A stretch of DNA of 44,730 nucleotides from an uncultured Candidatus Saccharibacteria bacterium (GTDB lineage Bacteria; Patescibacteria; Saccharimonadia; Saccharimonadales; UBA4665): positions 1 to 44,730 of the forward strand of contig CAMLQK010000003.1 of assembly GCA_946482285.1 (NCBI GenBank). The letters are read 5' to 3'. Made by a program: the position numbers and the translations under genes. Of the stretch, positions 18,301-24,228 are shown one piece after another (positions within the stretch are counted from its first letter, which is position 1; the number at the start of each line of letters is the position of its first letter). A model generated the notes under the pieces. The model saw nothing but the letters and a program-made list of their open reading frames with translations. It was not told the origin of the DNA and made no database searches.

Positions 18301-20107
18301 CATTGCCAGCCTGTATTGCGTCTCCGGACCCTCCTTGGTATACCCGAAAGCCAACCGTTGAACTGGTTGCAATACTCAGTTTGGCGCCAATAGGGTCAGA
18401 TATAACACCAATTGCCACACGTTCGTTGGTGGAGTCTACGCGTAATATCGAGTTTCCGCCCGCTCCACTCGAAGCAGAAACCTGGAACGCAGCCGTCGAG
18501 TTAGTAGAGTTCTGCAGCGACACAGCTCCAGCGCTCCCGAATACAGCAACATTAGTGCCCGCACCGTTTTGTAAGTTCAGAATATTGCCCGCACCTGCTG
18601 CATTTGCTCGAATAACGCCACCTACCGAACCACTAGTGGCAGCTTGGACATAGAAATTGGCGCTTTGCACCGATGTTGAGTTTTGGATGTAGTTAGCCGA
18701 CCCTGACGTTGGCGCAAAACCACACGCTGTCGATGATTGCAGGCAAATCGTACCAGACTCGTTAGGTATACTAATTGTTCTGTTTGCTGTTGGGGCTGTA
18801 AAGCCTACGGTTGTTGTAAAAGATCCACTTGTCGCCTTGATTGTACTCGATGAATTGCCTTGCACAGTTACCATTGACCCAGTATGACCTAAATTCAACA
18901 CCGTTGCTGTCGACGTTCCTATGCCTAGGTCACCAGAGAAGTAAGTATCGATATTTCCATCAAATAGCGAAGGTGTTGTAACAAGTAGTGTTCCTAGGCC
19001 AATCGTATTCGACGCAGTATCAACATTAAATACGTAGCCGCCGCCTGCGTTCTGAACCTGGAAGGCGTTACTATTATCAGTTGTAGGTTTTACAATAACA
19101 CCTGCCGAACCGGTATTCATGTTAATACTTTGAGCACCTGATACAGTAAGATTCAGGCTTGTTGCGCTCTGCAAACTCAGTGATCCCGATGACGTAGAAA
19201 TCTGCGACGCCGCATTACCCGTCATGCTAATGGCACCACCGGACTGGGTAATAGCACCTGTTATAGTTGTGTCTTTATTCAGGTTTATTGCGGTAGCGTT
19301 AGTAGTACCAATATTGAGGGCAACTGCCGTTGCAGTATCAAAGAGAGGTGCTTGGAGTGATGTATTAGCGCGGCCTGTTCCACTTATGCGGAAGTTGGCA
19401 GTCTGGTCACTGCTGTTTTGGTTTTGGATGTAGTTGGCAGCAGATCCAGATACAAAGCCACAGCTGGCCGAGTTCTGCAGACAGATTGTACCCGACTCAT
19501 CAGGAGCTTGGATAGTGCGGTTTGCTGTAGGCTGCACAAAGCCAAGTGTACTCGAGAAGCTGCCGTTGGTTGTAACCAGCTGCCCAGCCCGGAAGGCGTA
19601 TGGTACAGCTGTAAGCTTCAATCGTGGTGACATTTCTCCGTCCCACGCTGCTGAAACATTTTTGCCGCCAATGTTGAGCGAAATCCATAGCTCCTGGTCC
19701 CAGTTTATTGCCGGAAAGGCCGTAATACTGCCCAAGTTAGCAGTTAGATAGCCATTGGCAACCCGCACCCTATTGCCACTCGTCCGTGTTTCTGTCCACA
19801 AGCAAGCACTGTCCCCACTACAAGAGCCCTGACTAGAACCAGATGAAGACAGTGCGTTATATATCTTGAACTCTACGTTATAGTCCCCATCTGCAGCAAT
19901 CGCACCCGGCGCAGTCATAAGCCGGGCCTGAAAGTTGATAGTACTGTTCGTAGCAGCATGTGTAGTACGGCCAGCAAAAAGACTCCCCAACAAAGAAAAG
20001 CCCAGCACTAATAGTGCAGCGACAATAGGGAGAGTTACCCTGAGCGACAGTGGTATCTTCTTTTTTTGAATCATTTTTATTTTTGTATGGCGCTTTTGGC
20101 ACCGCAT
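15389..20107 (-). CDS. Giant modular secreted protein 2 with kelch-like propeller
   Basis: This 1572-residue paralogue of protein 1 shares its N-terminal layout: hydrophobic segment LPIVAALLVLGFSLLGSLF, then STINFQARLMTAPGAIAADG. The same NSTTAFQIQNAAGGQLVNVD repeats and paired-cysteine modules follow. Residues about 793-1085 (16850-17730) carry six or so kelch-like blades (GYAYIFGGYGS, GYVYITGGTNG, SYLYVLGGNTG, GYIYFVGGYNG). Residues about 1286-1415 (DLAETIPAAADVEAADVV, GRVPVKVTNEGGAIRPGDPL, GTVLVLVNLGYYD) resemble a domain found near the C-terminus of phage fibres and CPR surface proteins, perhaps related to Peptidase_G2. A separate C-terminal domain ends the protein. A promoter 9 nt before the ATG supports the start; 20074 is an alternative. 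Adhesin function is inference. Confidence 0.85.
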   Translation of the reverse strand: MRCQKRHTKIKMIQKKKIPLSLRVTLPIVAALLVLGFSLLGSLFAGRTTHAATNSTINFQARLMTAPGAIAADGDYNVEFKIYNALSSSGSSQGSCSGDSACLWTETRTSGNRVRVANGYLTANLGSITAFPAINWDQELWISLNIGGKNVSAAWDGEMSPRLKLTAVPYAFRAGQLVTTNGSFSSTLGFVQPTANRTIQAPDESGTICLQNSASCGFVSGSAANYIQNQNSSDQTANFRISGTGRANTSLQAPLFDTATAVALNIGTTNATAINLNKDTTITGAITQSGGAISMTGNAASQISTSSGSLSLQSATSLNLTVSGAQSINMNTGSAGVIVKPTTDNSNAFQVQNAGGGYVFNVDTASNTIGLGTLLVTTPSLFDGNIDTYFSGDLGIGTSTATVLNLGHTGSMVTVQGNSSSTIKATSGSFTTTVGFTAPTANRTISIPNESGTICLQSSTACGFAPTSGSANYIQNSTSVQSANFYVQAATSGSVGGVIRANAAGAGNILNLQNGAGTNVAVFGSAGAVSLQNSTNSTAAFQVSASSGAGGNSILRVDSTNERVAIGVISDPIGAKLSIATSSTVGFRVYQGGSGDAIQAGNGTADFLTIGSTGNTLLKPTTNSTTAFRIQNANASATVIVADTTNNRIAIGQATASYTLDVAGDVNSTTAIRVGGTLVCDSTGCTAKSGSGFYIHNQTTAQSSNMYVQAATSGSVAGIFQANASGSGDILQLKNGAGTNVSTVSSTGAAAFRNSTNSTAAFQIQNAAGGQLVNVDTSSNIITLNGNNAAALNTWQSTSSLSAASSFGAMTVANGYAYIFGGYGSNYTTTVQYAKINPNGTVGTWSTTTALPEARGYVAAATANGYVYITGGTNGTSNVNTIYVGKVSADGTIPEWQESSVTLPASMNAHAITISGSYLYVLGGNTGSPVSTTYYSLINGDGSLNGFQSGTALPVALANAQAVVSNGYIYFVGGYNGTSAVSTVYYSPLNTTTGAIGSWTSTSAMLSGHNNYGLTISNGYMYAFKTGAASYAAINTNGTLGTWTADTNTIPVNYNGIMAATYNGYHYVFGGYTGSVGTSGVYYTSGSRTYIAGTLDLVGLTLQGSGNGDDSGNKGSAAGSLIAGNTNIVGTLQVQGQSNFAQNVSMLGSLTVGNDTDNDDALITVTSRRYAGIHLLSDTGNQSGEIGGPYILYSQDAWGTRSISGMVQVAGESPQGDTYTDTLANGFLLGIYNNFALQFGTNSSVKMTILGSGNVCIATTSCTKKLGVSGTIGASSTITANTTPDLAETIPAAADVEAADVVMADPNNTERVIKSDRAYNTAAVGVISDGTSSFMINSYGGSADAPLTGKPLVLVGRVPVKVTNEGGAIRPGDPLTSASKRGYAMKATRSGPTIGTALGSFNAAEGTVLVLVNLGYYDTGIQGGGSADFHNINATGTTSVERLVVSGNAYVQGSMEVGSLTTNGHIITKGTVPVVSLYAGSGTNATASIVGNDVAGRVSVAAGKGATGEYLLRITFNSAYEQVPRVLLTPVGKYSALVQPYVDQLNGGGFTLGVAGVPEQGREYQFNYQVMQ
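16850..17730 (-). other. Kelch-like beta-propeller segment of giant protein 2
   Basis: Repeats of about 48 residues each have a hydrophobic strand, a GG pair, a variable loop, and a conserved T(I/V).YA.IN..G..G.W motif (for example KINPNGTVGTWSTTTALP, LINGDGSLNGFQSGTALP). This is typical of kelch or galactose-oxidase-type propellers. Protein 1 lacks this segment, so it is an insertion or replacement in one paralogue. Confidence 0.8.
19199..19440. repeat. 242-bp block identical to 13561-13802 (copy in giant gene 2)
   Basis: This is the partner copy of the identical block in giant gene 1, located about 220-300 codons into gene 2. A second highly similar but diverged segment pairs about 18300-18660 with 12110-12480, and the N-terminal modules (14519-14600 and 19575-19650) are also close. 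Full identity over 242 bp is therefore exceptional and suggests recent gene conversion. Confidence 0.9.
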
Positions 20108-20116
20108 ACACCATTA

Positions 20117-20145
20117 ATTATCGCGCGAATATCATATAGGCTCAA
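20117..20145 (-). promoter_or_regulatory. Promoter of giant gene 2
   Basis: On the minus strand, a -35 TTGAGC (20140-20145) and a -10 GATAAT (20117-20122) are 17 bp apart. The ATG at 20107 follows 9 nt after the -10, so a leaderless message is predicted. The remaining 20123-20295 is AT-rich with the palindrome GTTATATAAC and no supportable gene. Confidence 0.5.
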
Positions 20146-20295
20146 CCCACAGCAAATATAAAAGCAGACACAAAAAAGTACTCAAAAATGAGTTAAATTT
20201 GTTGTAAGTTATATAACAATATTTAATGCTTCTGTGCCATACTTATTAATTCTAGGTGTACTTCGTTATCCTTATACAAAAAATCTGGGTGTAAA

Positions 20296-20327
20296 AAAAT
20301 CAACGAACCGTATGGTCCGTTGATTTT
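20296..20327 (-). terminator. Terminator after rplU
   Basis: AAAATCAACG (20296-20305) pairs with CGTTGATTTT (20318-20327), with an inner ACC/GGT stem and a GTAT loop. On the minus strand it is followed by a T run (20293-20299), placing it after rplU. Confidence 0.85.
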
Positions 20328-20347
20328 ATCCACAGTGTACGATATAG

Positions 20348-20656
20348 TTACGCGATTTTTGTGATTTTCAGGACAGTGTGGCGCTGGCGGTGGCCGTGTA
20401 CTTTGTGTACGCGCTTCTTAGCCTTGTAACGAATTGCGGTAACCTTATCGGCTTTTACTTCGTCTTCGACAACGTCGGCAGTAACTTTAGCCTTTGCCAC
20501 TGTTGGGGCACCTACGGCTACGTTTTCACCGTCAATAACCATCAATGGCTCAAAAGTTACGCTCTTACCATCAGCGTGAAGCAACTCTACTTCAATTGTC
20601 TCGCCTTCAGTAACGATGTACTGCTTGCCGCCGGTTGCAATAACTGCTTTTTTCAT
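20348..20656 (-). CDS. rplU: Ribosomal protein bL21
   Basis: This 102-residue protein begins MKKAVIATGGKQYIVTEGE and ends with the basic stretch KRVHKVHGHRQRHTVLKITKI, characteristic of bL21 binding to 23S rRNA. Length matches the family. A TATAAT lies at 20682-20687, and an AGAGAG ribosome-binding site precedes the ATG. The usual partner rpmA (bL27) is not next to it; a terminator follows directly, so rplU is monocistronic here. Confidence 0.95.
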   Translation of the reverse strand: MKKAVIATGGKQYIVTEGETIEVELLHADGKSVTFEPLMVIDGENVAVGAPTVAKAKVTADVVEDEVKADKVTAIRYKAKKRVHKVHGHRQRHTVLKITKIA

Positions 20657-20681
20657 ACTTTTGTAACTCTCTTTTCAAGAA

Positions 20682-20687
20682 ATTATA
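20682..20687 (-). promoter_or_regulatory. -10 element of rplU
   Basis: TATAAT on the minus strand lies 25 nt before the rplU ATG, leaving room for an AGAGAG ribosome-binding site. No good -35 is seen. Confidence 0.45.
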
Positions 20688-20734
20688 TACCAATAAATAG
20701 TAACAGATATGGGCCTCTATGTAAAGACACGAGT

Positions 20735-23623
20735 TTAGCTGGCCTTCTGTAAGCCAACCACCAGTTCCATTCCTTCAACTTTGCAGTCAGTAATATATGC
20801 ATATTCCCGAGATTCTGTTGCAATGTCGCTTGCCAATGTTTCTGCAGCAATGGTTTGCGCATGCTCAGCGATAGCATCATGCAGTGCATTCTCGTGCGTT
20901 AGCAAAGCCAGCTGTATGCGGTCATCAACCTCAAGGCCGGCTTTTTTGCGGGCGCTCTGTACATTACGGATCACCTCACGCATTAACCCCTCGCGGTGCA
21001 GCTCTGGTGTAATTTCAAGAGTCAATGATACAGAGTGCTCACCAGAAGCTGTTTTCCATACCTTTACGTTTAGCTCTTCAAGAATTATGTCAGATAACGT
21101 TGCCACATCGTCGCCCAATCTGTCATCTGCGCCCATGACAGTAACAGCCTGCAAAGGTTGGCGGATCTTAATGCCAGCAGTCGCGCGTTGTGAAAGCCCC
21201 TCATTGATTACCTCGCGGACATACGCCATACGGTCCAAGATAACTTCGTTAATCTCACCTGTTTCCGGCCAGTCCAGCAGATGTACGGACTCACCGCCCG
21301 TAAGCTTACGGTATAGCTCCTCGGCCAAGAATGGCGTAAATGGCGCCATTACCATAGAAAGACGGACAAGAACGTAGTGCAACGTCTTGTATGCGTCATT
21401 CTTATCAGCGTCATCATCGCTCTTCCAAAAGCGCTTGCGGCTTCGGCGGACGTACCAGTTAGAAGCGTCATCCAAGAATGGCAGGATATGCTTAGTGGCA
21501 TTTGGCAAATCATACTCAGCCAAGCTAGAGTCGATCTCTTGGGTTAACTGATGTACGCGGGATACGATCCACTGGTCTAAAGGATTGCTTAGAGAACTAC
21601 TCGGATCCGATAAACTACCGTCCCACTCCCACCCATCAACGTCAGCATATAAGGTGAAGAAGTCATACATGTTCCAAACCATGCTTAGCTTGCGCGCGAC
21701 GTCAGCAACATCCTTATCAAGGAGTGAAAAGTCTTCACCACTAAAAAGGGGCGAAGAAAGTAGTAAGAAACGCAACGAATCTGCCGAATATCGGTCCATT
21801 AGCTCATTTGGATCTGTATAGTTGCCGTACGACTTGCTCATCTTGCGGCCGTCGTTACCAGCTACAGTACCATGCACAAGCGCCGTCTTGAATGGCGCTT
21901 TGCCGAACAAGCCCACGTTCACGGCATTAAGGTAGTAGAACCAGGCACGTACTTGCCCCACGTATTCAACAATAAAATCACCGGGGTAATTCTGCTCAAA
22001 CTTCTCAACATTCTCAAACGGATAGTGAAATTGAGCAAACGGCATAGACCCGCTCTCGAACCAACAGTCCAGAACCTTATCAATACGCTTATACGTTACG
22101 CCATCAATCTCAAAGGTAATATCATCAACCCAGGGACGGTGGTAATCTTCCAGCTCTTCACCCGAGAGCTCCTTAAGCTCGGCATAACTGCCGACAACTT
22201 TCACATGTTCTTTACCCTCGACATCCACGCCCTTCCATACCGGCATAGCAGTTGCCCAAAAACGGTCACGGCTTAGGTTCCAGTCTGGTGCGGTCTCGAT
22301 TGTTTTCTTAGACCGGCCTTCCTTCAAGTGCTGTGGCACCCAATTCACAGAACTGTTTTCTTCGAGCATTTCGGTTCGCTGGCCATCAATATCCATAAAC
22401 CAGCTAGGGTGCGCACGATACATTAGCTTCGTACCGCAACGATGACAATGTGGATAGCTATGGGTTATGTAGTTTATCTTCCAGACTAACCCGCGGGCGT
22501 GCAGTTCTTTGGCGATCGGCTTGTTAGCCTCCCAGACATTCTGCCCTTTCCATTCACCTTCCTTATAGAAGCCATTATCGTCGATGTTGCTTACAAATGG
22601 AAAGCCCTTTTCGCGGGAGAGCGCGTAATCTTCTTCACCATACGCAGGTGCAAGATGTACCAAGCCAGTACCATCATCCAGTGTAACGTAGTCAGCATCC
22701 CATACTTTATGGGCACTCTCCCCCCTGTCTTCAAACAGAGGCTCGTAAGACTTACCGACAAGCTCGGAACCTTTTACCGTACGCAAAACCTCGTATGGAA
22801 GCACCTTGTGTTTCTCATCTGTCAGCACAGTATCAAGCAGCCCTTTGGCCAAAATCAGCTTTTCACCCGCCACCAGAACTTCGGCGTAGTCAAAGTCTTT
22901 GTGCACTGCAACCGCAGTGTTCGCAGGAAGAGTCCAAGGTGTAGTTGTCCAAGCCAACAGATAGCTGTCTTCGCCCTGTAATTTGAACTTCACAAACACT
23001 GAAGGGTCGGTCACGTCCTGGTATGAGTTGTCCATGGCCACCTCAGCCTTGGAGATAGGTGTAGCATCGCGCGTACAGTACAAAAGGACCTTTTCCCCTT
23101 CATAAATTTTTCCGGCCTCATAGAGCTTCTTAAAGGCCCACCAGACCGATTCCATGAATTCCTTGTCCATAGTTTTATAGGCGCCCCTAAAGTCCACCCA
23201 TCGGCCGATACGGTCAATAGTGTCCTCCCAAAGACTGCCTGTTTGTACCATGTTTTCGCGACATGTCAGGATATATTCCTCAAGACTAATTTTAGTACCG
23301 ATGTCGCGCTTATCTTGGATACCTAGCTTCTTCTCTGTAAATACTTCAGCCGGAAGGCCATGACAGTCCCACCCCCATACACGTTCGACCCGCTTCCCCT
23401 TCATTGTCCAGTAACGCGGGATGGCGTCCTTAGCAATTGTCGTCAACAGCGTACCATGGTGCGGCACGCCAGTAATAAACGGAGGGCCATCGTAAAACAC
23501 ATAGCCGTTCTCTTTTGGCCGCATCTCCACCGATTTCTCGAAGGTCTTGTGCTGTTTCCAATATTGCACCAAGTCTTTTTCATACTCTAAGGCTCGGCGG
23601 CGGGTTCCTTTTTGGAATCTCAT
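20735..23623 (-). CDS. ileS: Isoleucyl-tRNA synthetase
   Basis: This 962-residue class I synthetase charges tRNA-Ile. The HIGH-type motif is HHGT (about 55-58, FITGVPHHGTLL) and KMSKS is at 594-598 (DGRKMSKSYGNY). The editing domain lies between them, and the anticodon-binding domain follows the C-terminal half (NWYVRRSRKRFW). There is no obvious C-terminal CxxC zinc finger of the classical bacterial type, so it may belong to the second, eukaryote-like IleS class. The frame extends upstream to 23701, but the ATG at 23623 has a proper AAGGAG Shine-Dalgarno (23629-23636), and the upstream codons are the T-box leader. Expression is predicted to respond to uncharged tRNA-Ile. Confidence 0.97.
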   Translation of the reverse strand: MRFQKGTRRRALEYEKDLVQYWKQHKTFEKSVEMRPKENGYVFYDGPPFITGVPHHGTLLTTIAKDAIPRYWTMKGKRVERVWGWDCHGLPAEVFTEKKLGIQDKRDIGTKISLEEYILTCRENMVQTGSLWEDTIDRIGRWVDFRGAYKTMDKEFMESVWWAFKKLYEAGKIYEGEKVLLYCTRDATPISKAEVAMDNSYQDVTDPSVFVKFKLQGEDSYLLAWTTTPWTLPANTAVAVHKDFDYAEVLVAGEKLILAKGLLDTVLTDEKHKVLPYEVLRTVKGSELVGKSYEPLFEDRGESAHKVWDADYVTLDDGTGLVHLAPAYGEEDYALSREKGFPFVSNIDDNGFYKEGEWKGQNVWEANKPIAKELHARGLVWKINYITHSYPHCHRCGTKLMYRAHPSWFMDIDGQRTEMLEENSSVNWVPQHLKEGRSKKTIETAPDWNLSRDRFWATAMPVWKGVDVEGKEHVKVVGSYAELKELSGEELEDYHRPWVDDITFEIDGVTYKRIDKVLDCWFESGSMPFAQFHYPFENVEKFEQNYPGDFIVEYVGQVRAWFYYLNAVNVGLFGKAPFKTALVHGTVAGNDGRKMSKSYGNYTDPNELMDRYSADSLRFLLLSSPLFSGEDFSLLDKDVADVARKLSMVWNMYDFFTLYADVDGWEWDGSLSDPSSSLSNPLDQWIVSRVHQLTQEIDSSLAEYDLPNATKHILPFLDDASNWYVRRSRKRFWKSDDDADKNDAYKTLHYVLVRLSMVMAPFTPFLAEELYRKLTGGESVHLLDWPETGEINEVILDRMAYVREVINEGLSQRATAGIKIRQPLQAVTVMGADDRLGDDVATLSDIILEELNVKVWKTASGEHSVSLTLEITPELHREGLMREVIRNVQSARKKAGLEVDDRIQLALLTHENALHDAIAEHAQTIAAETLASDIATESREYAYITDCKVEGMELVVGLQKAS

Positions 23624-23628
23624 TGTTC

Positions 23629-23832
23629 TCTCCTTTACATAAGAAAAAGCCATCACTTTTGACTGTTGGAGCTCGAACGAGCGGTACCATCCAACTTCCA
23701 AAAGAGATGACTCTTATTTTGGCACTTGATTCTAGCAATTACGGAGCTTCGGCCGGCGGGTTCTACTCTTATACATTTCTTCCCGCTGCATTCGTGGTTG
23801 ATAGCCACTCATCTGTTTCCAGAGTGCAATAT
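23629..23832 (-). promoter_or_regulatory. T-box riboswitch of ileS with ultrashort stem I
   Basis: The roughly 200-nt leader has three T-box landmarks on the minus strand. First, a short hairpin GUGG-CUAUCAA-CCAC (23794-23808) places the Ile codon AUC (23800-23802) in its 7-nt loop. Second, an antisequestrator has helix GUUGGA (23690-23695) and UCCAAC (23665-23670) enclosing the bulge UGGUACC (23683-23689), able to pair with the tRNA ACCA end, plus hairpin GCUC-GUUC-GAGC. Third, UCUCUUUU (23700-23707) can pair with the Shine-Dalgarno AAAGGAGA (23629-23636) but is also used in an extended antisequestrator helix with CAAAAG and GAUG. This predicts translational control, as in actinobacterial ileS T-boxes. 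Confidence 0.85.
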
Positions 23833-23838
23833 AATTCT

Positions 23839-23867
23839 ATTATATCCTCCAAAAGTGTTGTACGCAA
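23839..23867 (-). promoter_or_regulatory. Promoter of the T-box-ileS unit
   Basis: A -35 TTGCGT (23862-23867) and a consensus -10 TATAAT (23839-23844) are separated by 17 bp. The transcription start is predicted near 23832. The -35 lies just before the stop codon of the upstream gene. Confidence 0.7.
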
Positions 23868-23871
23868 GACA

Positions 23872-24144
23872 CTAGCTATACATGTAGCTGCTAATGTCGT
23901 TCATCAACGGAAGTTGTGGGCCCGGCCATGCGTTCAGCACAGCCCCATCGTTGGCTAATGCCAAAACAGCTGGATACGCGAGAATATCATAAAGGGAAGC
24001 TGTTGCTGCACCATCACGTGTGTTAACACTTACGAGCTCAACTTTATTTGCCCCCATATCGTGCTGCCTCTGAAAGTCGCGAACGAATGTTTCCACATCC
24101 CGCGCATGATCAGAATTCGGCTGGTAAAGCACAAGCACTTTCAC
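23872..24144 (-). CDS. Small thioredoxin-fold-like protein, probably redox-inactive
   Basis: This 90-residue protein starts with GTG at 24144 (VKVLVLYQPNSDHARDVETF). The pattern of a beta strand, a short motif, a long helix, VELVSVNTRDGAA and YDILAYPAVLAL with a cis-proline-like YPAV resembles thioredoxin-fold proteins. The position of CxxC is occupied by PNSDH, so no redox centre is present. A longer frame reaches 24183, but the extended -10 TGCTATTAT (ending at 24151) is 6 nt before the GTG, exactly the spacing for a leaderless start. It lies between nrdJ and ileS in the same direction. Its role is unknown. Confidence 0.65.
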   Translation of the reverse strand: MKVLVLYQPNSDHARDVETFVRDFQRQHDMGANKVELVSVNTRDGAATASLYDILAYPAVLALANDGAVLNAWPGPQLPLMNDISSYMYS

Positions 24145-24171
24145 AGAAAGATAATAGCATATCTCTACATA

Positions 24172-24212
24172 AAAACACAACAACCGCCTTAGGTGGACGG
24201 TTGTTGTGTTTT
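24172..24212. terminator. Terminator after nrdJ
   Basis: ACACAACAACCG (24175-24186) pairs with CGGTTGTTGTGT (24198-24209) with flanking A and T runs. It follows nrdJ on the minus strand and immediately precedes the small thioredoxin-fold gene. Confidence 0.85.
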
Positions 24213-24228
24213 AGGTTATAGCAAGCGA

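Noticed and set aside
10048..20107. Prophage tail-fibre genes rather than cellular adhesins
   Set aside because: No capsid, terminase, portal, integrase or lysis genes are nearby; both proteins carry N-terminal export signals and are flanked by housekeeping genes.
10048..20107. CRISPR array or simple tandem DNA repeats inside the giant genes
   Set aside because: The repeats are degenerate protein-level modules without constant spacing or identical repeat units; they are coding sequence.
23640..23660. Simple intrinsic terminator from the T run after the T-box (GGCTTTTTC)
   Set aside because: The only long helix before the T run includes the antisequestrator itself, so a mutually exclusive terminator is not evident; the anti-Shine-Dalgarno model explains the leader better, although mixed control is not excluded.
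23624..23701. In-frame N-terminal extension of ileS (MEVGWYRSFELQQSKVMAF)
   Set aside because: The codons coincide with the T-box antisequestrator; the downstream ATG has a proper Shine-Dalgarno and matches the IleS N-terminus.
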